From NCBI RefSeq assembly GCF_000377745.1, contig NZ_KB898706.1:1144249-1208248 (forward strand): a stretch of 64,000 nt of DNA, read 5' to 3'. A program made the position numbers and the translations under genes. This stretch comes from Gilvimarinus chinensis DSM 19667 (lineage in GTDB: Bacteria; Pseudomonadota; Gammaproteobacteria; Pseudomonadales; Cellvibrionaceae). Below the pieces are notes generated by a model. The model did no database searches, was not told where the DNA came from, and saw only the letters and a program-made list of their open reading frames with translations. Numbering within the stretch: position 1 is the stretch's first letter; every line of letters begins with the position of its first letter. Shown one piece after another: positions 18,919 through 27,092 of this stretch.

Positions 18919-19476
18919 ATGCAACTGGTTATTCTCGACCGCGACGGTGTAATCAATCACGACAGCGATGATTACGTGCGCTCGGCCGAGCAGTGGACCC
19001 CGATCGAAGGCAGCATTGAGGCCATTGCCCGTTTGCACAAGGCGGGTTATACGGTGGTGGTTGCCACCAACCAATCCGGGCTGGCACGCGGCTTATTTGA
19101 TTTGGATGACTTAGAAGCCATGCACGCTAAGTTAACCGAACTGGTGGAAGCCGCCGGGGGCCAGTTAGGGGCTATTTTCTACTGCCCCCACGGCCCCGAT
19201 GATGAATGCAAATGCCGCAAACCACTGCCAGGGCTTATTGATGCCATTGAAGCAGAATTTAACACCAGCGCGCAGGATGTACCTTTTATCGGTGACAGCC
19301 TGCGAGATTTAGAAGCCGGCGCCGCCAAGGGATGCCGCTTAATGCTGGTAACAACTGGTAAAGGCGAAACCACCTTAAACAAGCTCCGCCAAGCCGACGA
19401 TGTGTATTACCTTGATGAGCGAGACGTCGAGGTATTCGCCAATCTTGCTCAAGCTGTGGACACGCTCACCTCATAA
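18919..19476 (+). CDS. gmhB: D-glycero-beta-D-manno-heptose-1,7-bisphosphate 7-phosphatase
   Basis: HAD-superfamily phosphatase of the ADP-heptose pathway for the LPS inner core. In 185 residues it shows motif I LDRDGVINHD (nucleophile Asp7, acid Asp9), motif II TNQSGLARG, a zinc-binding loop with Cys89, His91, Cys97 and Cys99, and motif IV FIGDSLRDLEAG. The zinc loop separates GmhB from other HAD phosphatases. It sits between glyS and plsC, as in Pseudomonas. Confidence 0.93.
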   Translation: MQLVILDRDGVINHDSDDYVRSAEQWTPIEGSIEAIARLHKAGYTVVVATNQSGLARGLFDLDDLEAMHAKLTELVEAAGGQLGAIFYCPHGPDDECKCRKPLPGLIDAIEAEFNTSAQDVPFIGDSLRDLEAGAAKGCRLMLVTTGKGETTLNKLRQADDVYYLDERDVEVFANLAQAVDTLTS

Positions 19477-19487
19477 GGATCTTGCCT

Positions 19488-20252
19488 TTGCTTTACCTTC
19501 GCACCACATTGTTCAACATCGGCTACTACTCTACCGGCGTTTTTTTTGGCTGCTTAGCGATCTTAATTTGGCCTCTCATGCCTTACTCATGGCGCTGGCG
19601 GATCATTACCTGCTGGAACCGGTTTGTAATGTTGTGGCTGCGTGTGACCTGCAATATTCGTTTTAAAGTAATCGATCAACGCCAGACTGTAGAACACCCG
19701 GTGGTGGTGATGGCAAAGCACCAAAGCACGTGGGAAACCATGTTTTTGCAATACTACATGGCCCCCATTAGTACCATCCTTAAAAAAGAGCTGATGCGTA
19801 TTCCCTTTTTCGGTTGGGGCCTGGCCACACTCAAACCTATCGCTATTGACCGCAGCAACCGCATGCAAGCGTTGAAAGATGTAAAAACCAAAGGCATTGA
19901 ACGCCTGCGTGAAGGGGTCAGTGTGTTAATTTTTCCCGAAGGTACGCGTATGCCTTTAGGCGAGGTTGGCACCTACTTTAAAAGCGGGCCAGACATTGCC
20001 TGCGGGGCCAAGGTACCTGTGGTACCGGTAGCCCACAACGCGGCCGAATGTTGGCCCCATAAACACTACTTAAAGTACCCAGGTACTATTACCGTCGTCA
20101 TCGGCGAGGCCATAAGCACCGAAGGGCGTGACCGTAAAACCCTCACCGAAGAGGTAAAAATCTGGACCGAGCAACAAATTGCCAATTTACCGTTGGCTCG
20201 GGACGATGGTATTTACAGCCCATTGCAACGACACAAAACCAAGAGTCATTAA
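19488..20252 (+). CDS. 1-acyl-sn-glycerol-3-phosphate acyltransferase (PlsC family)
   Basis: Membrane acyltransferase that makes phosphatidic acid from lysophosphatidic acid. About 254 residues, with an N-terminal hydrophobic region, the active-site block KHQSTWETMF (His followed by Glu in the HX4D/E pattern), and the glycerol-phosphate binding block FPEGTRMP. No ATG is available. The TTG at 19488 is chosen because AAGGA is 8 bases upstream, while the TTG at 19482 is only 2 bases from it. In Pseudomonas the equivalent gene PA0005 borders gyrB; here a 21.7-kb accessory block begins instead. Confidence 0.9.
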   Translation: MLYLRTTLFNIGYYSTGVFFGCLAILIWPLMPYSWRWRIITCWNRFVMLWLRVTCNIRFKVIDQRQTVEHPVVVMAKHQSTWETMFLQYYMAPISTILKKELMRIPFFGWGLATLKPIAIDRSNRMQALKDVKTKGIERLREGVSVLIFPEGTRMPLGEVGTYFKSGPDIACGAKVPVVPVAHNAAECWPHKHYLKYPGTITVVIGEAISTEGRDRKTLTEEVKIWTEQQIANLPLARDDGIYSPLQRHKTKSH

Positions 20253-20258
20253 GCCCGT

Positions 20259-21395
20259 TTAAAGTGTAGGAATATCCTGCTGGATATTCTGAGTGCGCCA
20301 GTTTGAATACTCTTCACCCAGCAAGTCTATAGGCCAATCACCTATTTCGTTTGAATGCTCTAACCAGTTAGTCGCCGCATTAATACTGGCACATGCAAGC
20401 TGAGGCTCTGAGGTTTTAAGGTCGTATCGCAGTGCCCACATAGGCTTGAGAGGTAACTTCATCTCTGACCTCGGTGGTTCTAATACATTATTATTTTCTT
20501 GTTGATCTCGATAACGTATTTGCCAACGCTGCAGTGTGTTACTCACAAACCAATTATAGGCGCCCTGTACCGCCCTTTTTACCTCCACTGGCGGACGATT
20601 AATTTTCATAAAATAGCGGCTGATTTCCACACTAAGTGGCGTGTTCAGGCCAGCTAAGTGCTCCCCCCTGCCCGGTACAGGTAAGTTTGTCTCTAATTGG
20701 TAAGCGCTGGCCCAAATACTGGCTCGACTATTATGTGCTTGCTGCAAACGCAGTAATAACGCATCACCTTTACGTACTGCATCGGCCGCTTTACGCCGCG
20801 TTTCAAATGAAATATAGCCGTAAGGCATACTGCCAGAGGCAACTTTACGCAAAAATACTAATGCGTTTAAGGTAACCCTTGTATCCACCGAGAGATGTGG
20901 TCCATCTAGTTTGGTACTGACAATCGCACGATCTGTCCACCCCCCGTTGTACAGTTGCGCGTTAATCGTCAATCTCAAAGCACGGCGTGCAGCATTCCGG
21001 TAACGAACATCACCTGTCTGCAAATACACATGAGATAAATAATAAATTTGTGGAAACACGTTGTGATCAATAAAACTCGCGTCAGCGGCATTTTGATCTT
21101 TCAATAACTGCAGCTTTTCATCACCGCTGAGTTGACGAAACGGATTGGTATGAGCAGGCCAGCCACCATTATTTCGCTGCATAAGCAACAAGTTATCGGC
21201 AATGGCTAGTATCTGAGTTTTATCGTATTGATCAACTTCTCGATCTGGGTGGTGGCTGTTCCATCGCTCGATGGAGTCCGCAAAACCTTCTGTTAGTATT
21301 GGCCGATAAACCGGCTTTTCATGTGCGCAGGCGCTTAACAGTGACAGTATTAATAAGGTAGAAAAGAATACAAAAGAGGACTTAATGAATCTCAT
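20259..21395 (-). CDS. PL10-like pectate lyase family lipoprotein
   Basis: A 378-residue predicted lipoprotein (lipobox LLSAC, Cys23). Its repeats resemble the alpha/alpha-toroid of polysaccharide lyase family 10: LLLMQRNNGGWPAHTNPF, DASFIDHNVFPQIYYLSHVY, NAQLYNGGWTDRAI and LSVDTRVTLNALVFLRKV line up in order with the PL10 segments NGGWPKN, TIDNGAT, YPNGGWPQ and ITFNDNAMV. The calcium- and catalysis-related positions are only partly matched, so substrate and activity are uncertain. It converges with plsC with only 6 bases between them. Confidence 0.6.
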   Translation of the reverse strand: MRFIKSSFVFFSTLLILSLLSACAHEKPVYRPILTEGFADSIERWNSHHPDREVDQYDKTQILAIADNLLLMQRNNGGWPAHTNPFRQLSGDEKLQLLKDQNAADASFIDHNVFPQIYYLSHVYLQTGDVRYRNAARRALRLTINAQLYNGGWTDRAIVSTKLDGPHLSVDTRVTLNALVFLRKVASGSMPYGYISFETRRKAADAVRKGDALLLRLQQAHNSRASIWASAYQLETNLPVPGRGEHLAGLNTPLSVEISRYFMKINRPPVEVKRAVQGAYNWFVSNTLQRWQIRYRDQQENNNVLEPPRSEMKLPLKPMWALRYDLKTSEPQLACASINAATNWLEHSNEIGDWPIDLLGEEYSNWRTQNIQQDIPTL

Positions 21396-21473
21396 AACGT
21401 CAGTCTTGCGGAACAGACGAAATATTGTAACCCACTCGGGACAAGAGAGCTAAAACTTTACCGTAATTCAAAA

Positions 21474-22715
21474 CTATATCGTTTCTTCGGTGACTGTTTG
21501 GTTTCGACCCGAATATTTGGCGCGATACAGACATGTATCCGCCCGGGAAAAAGCCTGCGAAAGACTTTCATCACACCGCAAACCAACGACGCCGATACTG
21601 ATTGTGACATTGGACTTATTGTTGTCAAACCAACACGCATCATGGACTCGTCTACGTATTTTCTCACTCAATTGGTAAGCCTGAGGTAACTCAGTGTTGG
21701 GCAAAATTAACAAAAACTCTTCTCCCCCCCAACGAGACACAATGTCACTAGAGCGTACACTGCTCTTGAGAAGCTGGGCGAGTTCAAAGATGACTCTATC
21801 GCCTTCTGCATGGCCATAGCGATCGTTGATTAATTTAAAATGGTCAATATCCAATAACATGACTGCCGTAGGAGCGCTCGACTCTTTATCCAATCGCTCA
21901 TACGCCAACTCCAGTCCCATTCTATTTTGCAAGCCGGTTAAACGATCTCGCTCAGAGAGGTATTTAAGTTCACGCGCTTCATGCCGTAGTTCACGATGCT
22001 TATTAACAAGAGAGTTAAGCGCTTTTTGTTTGCCGTGTGCCTTGTGTCGCCAGTGAACCGAACGATATATAGCATAGACTGTTAAACCTACCCCCCAAAT
22101 AATGAGAAGAGCTAAATACCAGCGCTCCGCACTCACCAATTCACCTATCGCTGTAACTTGATTAACTCTCACCTCATGATTGCCTGGGCCGAGGTTGTCT
22201 CGAAGATCGACCCCGAGAACAATGACATTGCTAAAGCTGGGAAGTGTTAACTCTCTAGGTACGTCCCGATTAACCAACCACCATTCGGATACGTTAAACT
22301 CAGAAAACCTGATCTTTAATGGTTCAGCCAAATCTCCACGACGCAGAGTCAAAACTTGATGCTGAACAGTGTTTATATCATCAGGCTGTGAATAATTCGG
22401 ATAAAAATTTCGCAGTATTATGGCTAAACGAGGCTGAGTGCTTTTAACGTCAATATCAAGAAGGAGACTATCGAAACCAGACAGGTCTATGCCTTGGGAT
22501 AAGTCATCAGTACTGGTTAATAACTCAATACTAAGACCGCAATATATTGAGGGTTTGGCAGGATCCTCGCGGTAGCAGCGAAACGCCAGACCGGTATCAT
22601 CAAGCCACGCGCCGCTGGTACCACCGCCCTCTACTTGATCGTAATAAAGGTAAGTCACTCGATCTGGAAACGCTAGTAAATCCAGTTTGCGCATGGGCAA
22701 ATATGGATGAAGCAT
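21474..22715 (-). CDS. Membrane diguanylate cyclase (GGDEF), start codon probably lost
   Basis: The C-terminal GGDEF domain (about residues 255-413) has LLDIDHFKLINDRYGHAEGD, the inhibitory-site motif RSSD and an intact active site SRWGGEEF, so it should make cyclic di-GMP. A TM helix (about 195-215) and a periplasmic beta-rich sensor region precede it. The first in-frame ATG (22715) has no ribosome binding site. The frame upstream continues through a hydrophobic helix (RLLLALLLTVVSIM), and a GGAGG at 22791-22795 is spaced correctly for codon GTA at 22783-22785, which is not a start codon. The gene may therefore be poorly expressed or decaying. Confidence 0.85.
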   Translation of the reverse strand: MLHPYLPMRKLDLLAFPDRVTYLYYDQVEGGGTSGAWLDDTGLAFRCYREDPAKPSIYCGLSIELLTSTDDLSQGIDLSGFDSLLLDIDVKSTQPRLAIILRNFYPNYSQPDDINTVQHQVLTLRRGDLAEPLKIRFSEFNVSEWWLVNRDVPRELTLPSFSNVIVLGVDLRDNLGPGNHEVRVNQVTAIGELVSAERWYLALLIIWGVGLTVYAIYRSVHWRHKAHGKQKALNSLVNKHRELRHEARELKYLSERDRLTGLQNRMGLELAYERLDKESSAPTAVMLLDIDHFKLINDRYGHAEGDRVIFELAQLLKSSVRSSDIVSRWGGEEFLLILPNTELPQAYQLSEKIRRRVHDACWFDNNKSNVTISIGVVGLRCDESLSQAFSRADTCLYRAKYSGRNQTVTEETI

Positions 22716-22874
22716 GATGCTAACGACTGTCAGCAGAAGTGCCAGTAATAGTCGAGAATATCCGCCTTTGAATTGTACCGCTACATGTGGCCTCCGCTGA
22801 ATAATACATCTGACAGTCTAGCAGCAAGATTGGCGCAATATGCAACATTTTTTAAATTTAACGTCGTAAAGCCT
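22716..22874. other. Upstream region of the diguanylate cyclase gene
   Basis: The minus strand from about 22785 to 22716 encodes the missing N-terminal membrane helix of the neighbouring diguanylate cyclase. The Shine-Dalgarno GGAGG is at 22791-22795. An ATG at 22784-22786 in another frame is followed at once by TAG. Nothing else is recognised. Confidence 0.5.
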
Positions 22875-23174
22875 TTATCGAGTCAGCCACAACAATGCGA
22901 ACTCACTCTGCCAGTGCAGCAACTTCCTGCCCATCTGTTCCCGGTAATAACAAGATAAAGCCCCCCAGCGTACGACTATGTCGAGTGCTCTTACCGGCGA
23001 AGTAAGAACTTCTGCCACATGAACCATAACTTGATTGCCCTCCAGGGGTTCTCTGCAATCATTAATACGCTCAAAGTGATCTATATCTACCATCCACAAA
23101 GCGCAAACGCCTTCAATCGAGGTAAAATTGTCTAAGACCTTGGTGAGGCCATAGCAATTAGAGATCCAGATCAA
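22875..23174 (-). pseudogene. Degenerate GGDEF domain, frameshifted at its active site
   Basis: The minus-strand translation reads MVDIDHFERIND, then HVAEVLTSPVRALDIVVRWG, which is the second half of a GGDEF domain including the RxxD inhibitory site (RALD). Exactly after RWG the frame changes. In the shifted frame the sequence continues FILLLPGTDGQEVAALAE and then hits TGA at 22903-22905. Compared with the normal RWGGEEFILLLPGT, four bases are missing inside the codons for GGEEF. The upstream half of the domain and any sensor region are absent. It lies next to an intact diguanylate cyclase gene and may be a remnant of a duplicate. Confidence 0.75.
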
Positions 23175-23363
23175 GCCTCACGTTGGCTTCAATCACTGAA
23201 CACAGACACTCACCTAATTTTATACCCACTAGGGTAATGTTATTAAACTTCGGGGGGCGATACTCACGAGGTAGCCGGTAGCTCAAAGCTACCCTTCAAT
23301 TAATCTAAACTCTTTAAAACCCACAACCATTGTTTGGGCTAAATCATTCGGTGGAGGTACAAA

Positions 23364-23435
23364 ATGAATGTACCCAGCACTTACGCCATCCTCAACAATG
23401 GCGTAAGCAGAATTGAATTTACGGAAGAAAAGTAA
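23364..23435 (+). CDS. Candidate 23-residue small ORF with strong ribosome binding site
   Basis: ATG at 23364 is preceded by GGAGG with 6 bases between, and the frame runs 23 codons to TAA. The peptide begins MNVPSTYAILNNGVSRIEF and is not recognised. It lies on the strand opposite the open extension after leuA. The Shine-Dalgarno may be a by-product of proline codons on that strand, so this is only a candidate. Confidence 0.2.
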   Translation: MNVPSTYAILNNGVSRIEFTEEK

Positions 23436-23457
23436 TTTCGCAGCAAGAGCTTTGTAA

Positions 23458-23479
23458 GGCCGAGGCGTTGGCGTCGGCC
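23458..23479 (-). terminator. Weak hairpin terminator downstream of leuA
   Basis: On the minus strand GGCCGA and TCGGCC form a 6-bp stem around a 10-base loop shortly after the leuA stop. The following bases are not T-rich, so termination may be Rho-assisted or absent. Confidence 0.35.
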
Positions 23480-23486
23480 TGCCAAA

Positions 23487-25172
23487 TTAAGACGCGTGAA
23501 TCCGCAGCTCCTCGTCGAGGACAAGACAGCGATTAACACCATTAACCAATGCCTTCAAAGCAGCAGCAACAATACTGCCGTCACGTCCGACGCCAAACAC
23601 CGGATCAGAGTCGTTTACGCGCAACTCAATATAACCAACCGCTTCACCTTGAGCGCCTCCACCCTTAACAGCGTGCTCGTGGTAATCAACCACCACAATG
23701 TCACCAATTAAAGGCTTCAATGCGTTAACGGCGGCATCTATGGGGCCCGTGCCATTCCCCGTTAAGCGACGCTCTTCACCGTTGAGGCTGACATCTACAG
23801 CCATGGTGACCTCTTGATCACGACTGTGCTGTTCATTATGCCGGTAAGACAAGCTGCCAGCGTCGCTGAGGTACTCACGCTCAAATAACTCGAAAATCGT
23901 TGCACTGTTCGCCTCTTTTCCCGTCTTGTCTGTGTACTGCTGCACGATCCGACTAAACTCTATTTGCAAGCGACGGGGAATATCCAACCCATATTCCTGA
24001 GCCAATAAGAAAGCAATGCCTCCTTTACCCGACTGGCTGTTTACCCGCACCACAGATTCATAGCTGCGGCCCAAGTCAGCAGGGTCGATCGGTAAATAAG
24101 GCACCCGCCAGGGCTCGTCGGTTTGCTGTACGGCAAAGCCTTTCTTAATCGCATCCTGATGCGAGCCCGAAAAAGCAGTAAACACCAATTCACCGGCGTA
24201 AGGGTGGCGGGGGTGTACCGGCAGCTTATTGCACTGCTCTACCAACTGGCGCACTTGATCAATCTGGCTAAAGTCCACCCCAGGGTGAATACCCTGGGTA
24301 TAAAGGTTGAGCGCCAAGGTGACTAAATCCACATTGCCGGTGCGCTCGCCATTGCCAAACAAACAGCCTTCGACCCGGTCAGCACCCGCCATTACAGCAA
24401 GTTCGGCGGCGGCTACCGCGGTGCCGCGATCGTTGTGCGGGTGTACGCTCAAAATAATCGCCTCGCGCCGCTTCAAGTTGCGATGCATCCACTCAATTTG
24501 ATCGGCGTAGGTGTTGGGCGTCGACATCTCTACCGTTGCCGGTAAGTTAACGATCATCTTGCGCGCTGCGGAGGGTTGCCAAACCTCGCTGACCGCATCG
24601 ACCACCTCTTTCGCAAAATCCAGCTCGGTGCCCGAAAAAACTTCGGGTGAGTACTGGTATACCCACTCGGTGTCAGGGTATTGTGCAACGGCCTCTTTCA
24701 CCCACTGCGTGCCCTGCTCGGCCATAGTTTTCACACCGGCTTTATCGGTGCGATACACAATGTCGCGAAAATCTGGTGCGGTGGGATTGTACATGTGCAC
24801 GATCGCGCGATGAACCCCTTGCAATGACTCCACTGTGCGGTCAATCAGCTCTTTGCGCGCCTGGGTTAACACTTCAATAGTGACATCCGCCGGGATGTGG
24901 TTTTCCTCAATCAGCAAGCGTACGAAATCAAAGTCCGTTTGCGACGCCGAGGGAAATCCCACTTCGATTTCCTTAAAACCCATTTTTACCAGGGCCAGAA
25001 AAAACTTTAGTTTGGTCGCCACAGACATAGGGTCAATCAGCGCCTGATTGCCATCGCGCAGATCGGTACTCATCCAGATGGGCGCGCACTCAATGGTGTT
25101 GCCGGGCCACTGACGATCGGGCAGATCGATAGGCGCAAACCGGCGATATTTGTTCTGTGGTTGATCTAACAT
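23487..25172 (-). CDS. leuA: 2-isopropylmalate synthase
   Basis: First committed enzyme of leucine synthesis, condensing acetyl-CoA with 2-oxoisovalerate in the cytoplasm. At 561 residues it belongs to the longer LeuA type. The catalytic TIM barrel starts with [19 protein letters not shown] (divalent-metal Asp and the conserved Arg) and carries [17 protein letters not shown] with the metal-binding His pair. The C-terminal regulatory domain (about 430-561) contains [13 protein letters not shown] long leader precedes it, and a divergent Lrp-type regulator lies 269 bases away, which suggests amino-acid-responsive control. Confidence 0.97.
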   Translation of the reverse strand: MLDQPQNKYRRFAPIDLPDRQWPGNTIECAPIWMSTDLRDGNQALIDPMSVATKLKFFLALVKMGFKEIEVGFPSASQTDFDFVRLLIEENHIPADVTIEVLTQARKELIDRTVESLQGVHRAIVHMYNPTAPDFRDIVYRTDKAGVKTMAEQGTQWVKEAVAQYPDTEWVYQYSPEVFSGTELDFAKEVVDAVSEVWQPSAARKMIVNLPATVEMSTPNTYADQIEWMHRNLKRREAIILSVHPHNDRGTAVAAAELAVMAGADRVEGCLFGNGERTGNVDLVTLALNLYTQGIHPGVDFSQIDQVRQLVEQCNKLPVHPRHPYAGELVFTAFSGSHQDAIKKGFAVQQTDEPWRVPYLPIDPADLGRSYESVVRVNSQSGKGGIAFLLAQEYGLDIPRRLQIEFSRIVQQYTDKTGKEANSATIFELFEREYLSDAGSLSYRHNEQHSRDQEVTMAVDVSLNGEERRLTGNGTGPIDAAVNALKPLIGDIVVVDYHEHAVKGGGAQGEAVGYIELRVNDSDPVFGVGRDGSIVAAALKALVNGVNRCLVLDEELRIHAS

Positions 25173-25441
25173 TGTGTTCTCCTGGCCTTAGAAAGGCGAT
25201 GCTTTACATGGTGGAGTGGCGCTAACCCTGACCTGAGGATCACCCAGAATCTCAGGGCTTAGCTACCGAGCTTGTGGCTCTGCCACATTAAGTTAGGGTA
25301 TAACTTGCTGCGACCTCCTGATGTACACAGTATAAAAAAGCCCCCCCGGCAGATGATTGCGAAAACCCTGAATTATTTACATTAATTAGCATAATGTTGC
25401 GCTACCATTCGGATACGTGAAATTTAGAAAAGGATGATAGT
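25173..25441 (-). promoter_or_regulatory. Structured leader / divergent control region of leuA
   Basis: In the leuA direction there is a TATACT -10-like element near 25327-25332 and then a leader of roughly 150 bases. It can fold GTGGC-AGA-GCCAC (25274-25286) and, further on, two mutually exclusive stems in which CCCTGAG pairs with either CTCAGG or TCAGGG (25232-25258). A short peptide beginning MWQSHKLGS could be encoded but is not leucine-rich. This looks like an attenuator or protein-binding leader; the mechanism is not evident. The same gap holds the start region of the divergent Lrp-family gene. Confidence 0.4.
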
Positions 25442-25921
25442 TTGGCTACGCAACTTGACCGCTATGACGGCATGATTTTAGAGCGCTTACAGCGCGATGG
25501 GCGTATATCCAACCAAGAACTGGCTGACGCCATCAGCCTATCCCCTTCGCCCTGCCTGCGCCGGGTGCGCCAACTAGAGGAAGAGGGTTTAATCGATGGT
25601 TATGTGGCCTTGCTTAACGCCCGCAAACTCGGCCTGAACTTGACCGCGTTTATCCATATCAGTATGGATAAACACACACCCGAGCGATTCGAGCACTTTG
25701 AAGCAGCCATTGCCAGCTATCCGGAAGTACTGGAATGCCACTTAATTACCGGTCAGTCCGCCGATTATCTTTTGAAAGTAATCGTCGACGATATGGACGC
25801 CTTCCAACAGTTTCTATTGGGCAAACTGCTTCGCACTGAGGGCGTTAACGGTGTAGAGTCATCGTTCGTGCTCAAATCTCCAATACGCACTACGGCGTTG
25901 CCCATACAACATAAAGCATAA
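25442..25921 (+). CDS. Lrp/AsnC family transcriptional regulator
   Basis: A 159-residue DNA-binding regulator with an N-terminal winged helix-turn-helix (YDGMILERLQRDGRISNQEL then DAISLSPSPCLRRVRQLEEEG) and a C-terminal RAM/ligand-binding domain (VLECHLITGQSADYLLKVIV). Members sense amino acids and act as dimers or octamers. The start is TTG with AAGGA 7 bases upstream. It is divergent from leuA, so leuA and itself are likely targets. The esterase gene starts 18 bases after it. Confidence 0.93.
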   Translation: MATQLDRYDGMILERLQRDGRISNQELADAISLSPSPCLRRVRQLEEEGLIDGYVALLNARKLGLNLTAFIHISMDKHTPERFEHFEAAIASYPEVLECHLITGQSADYLLKVIVDDMDAFQQFLLGKLLRTEGVNGVESSFVLKSPIRTTALPIQHKA

Positions 25922-25939
25922 CCAATCACCTTAAATGCC

Positions 25940-26860
25940 ATGATGAAATCAGTAACTACACTGCTCGCTTTTGCCGCCTCCTTGCTAACCACTGTTAGCC
26001 TGCAAGCGGCAGCCCCCGAACCCAAACTGGAGCGCATTAGCTACACCAGTAGCGTTGACAATAAACAGAGAGATTTCTTTCTTTATTTGCCCAAAGGCTA
26101 CGATGCCAAAGCGGATAAAGAATGGCCCGTGATTTTATTTTTACACGGCAATGGCGAGCGAGGTAACGGCAAAGACGAGCTGGACTACGTCTTGATTCAC
26201 GGCCCGATCTACGAAGCCTGGATTCAAAAGAAAGACCTGCCCTTTATTATTATTTCACCGCAATTGCACATGTTTGATATGGACAAGCGCGGTATCAGCT
26301 ATATCGACAACCGCTCGGCGTCGCAAATTCCACAGCGCCAGGCAGATGGCGTACCGCCGCGCGAGCCTCACTTTGCTACACCTAAGCCGATGTCTGGTAT
26401 TCCCAGCCACGAAGATATGACCGGCATTCCGGCTCTACTACCAGAGGGCTGGGACAAAGTAGAACAGGATTTAATGCACATCGTAAACACCGTGCAAAGC
26501 CGCTATCGCACCGACGAAAACCGCTTATACCTGACGGGTTTAAGTTACGGCGGTTTTGGTACCTGGTGGCTTGCCAGTAAGCATCCCGAACTGTTTGCTG
26601 CTATCGCCCCTGTGGTCGGCTGGGGGCATCCTTCGTACGTGGGTCCTATCGCAAAACATCAGATCCCCGTATGGCAGTTTGCGGGCGGACGCGATCACAC
26701 GGTTCCCCTCCAGTATTTCTATCCCGGGCTGAATCGCCTTGAGCAACTAGGTCACCCTCGAGTGCGATTTACCACCCACGAAGATATGGGCCATGATGCG
26801 TGGCGCCGTGTGTATCGCAGCGATGATTTTTATAACTGGCTGCTCAATCAAAGTCGCTGA
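25940..26860 (+). CDS. Secreted alpha/beta-hydrolase esterase
   Basis: A 306-residue exported hydrolase with signal peptide MMKSVTTLLAFAASLLTTVSL (cleavage near QAAAP). The alpha/beta-hydrolase core shows the oxyanion segment ILFLHGNGERG, the nucleophile elbow GLSYGGFG (catalytic Ser) and the terminal His in EDMGHDAWRRVY. It resembles the feruloyl/phospholipase-carboxylesterase-like family often found among polysaccharide-degradation genes, but the ester substrate is not known. It follows the Lrp-type gene closely and may share its transcript. Confidence 0.82.
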   Translation: MMKSVTTLLAFAASLLTTVSLQAAAPEPKLERISYTSSVDNKQRDFFLYLPKGYDAKADKEWPVILFLHGNGERGNGKDELDYVLIHGPIYEAWIQKKDLPFIIISPQLHMFDMDKRGISYIDNRSASQIPQRQADGVPPREPHFATPKPMSGIPSHEDMTGIPALLPEGWDKVEQDLMHIVNTVQSRYRTDENRLYLTGLSYGGFGTWWLASKHPELFAAIAPVVGWGHPSYVGPIAKHQIPVWQFAGGRDHTVPLQYFYPGLNRLEQLGHPRVRFTTHEDMGHDAWRRVYRSDDFYNWLLNQSR

Positions 26861-26968
26861 TTGGAAATTGTCTGTACGCTACACCGCTACCAAATCATAG
26901 GCACCGTAACTAAATTAGCGCAAATAAAGTAAATCCCCAAATCTACTCCATACACACACTTTTCTAAT

Positions 26969-26992
26969 GCCGCCTAAGCACTGTTAGGCGGC
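26969..26992 (+). terminator. Strong hairpin downstream of the esterase gene
   Basis: GCCGCCTAA (26969-26977) and TTAGGCGGC (26984-26992) form a perfect 9-bp stem with a 6-base loop about 110 bases after the esterase stop. No T-tract follows on the plus strand, so it may be a processing or Rho-linked end rather than an intrinsic terminator. Confidence 0.45.
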
Positions 26993-27092
26993 CCTCAATC
27001 GCTACCAACGGTTAAATAATCCCCCATTAAGCGCTATATTGTGATGGAGGCAAGTTGTACTCACCGCAAAACCACCGTTGAGGCCCCAATTA

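Larger units (their letters stand above)
23289..23486 (-). other. In-frame open extension after the leuA stop
   Basis: After the leuA stop codon the same frame stays open for 65 codons to a TAG at 23289-23291. The predicted peptide (ending YAIVEDGVSAGYIHFVPPPN then DLAQTMVVGFKEFRLIEG) has a protein-like composition but no start codon, so it may be a remnant of a lost gene rather than a gene. The region also contains inverted repeats (23380-23389 with 23398-23407; 23277-23282 with 23288-23293). Confidence 0.3.

Noticed and set aside
23380-23407. 10-bp inverted repeat read as part of a repeat array
   Set aside because: It occurs once, with no periodic spacing; no CRISPR-like array or cas gene exists in the window.
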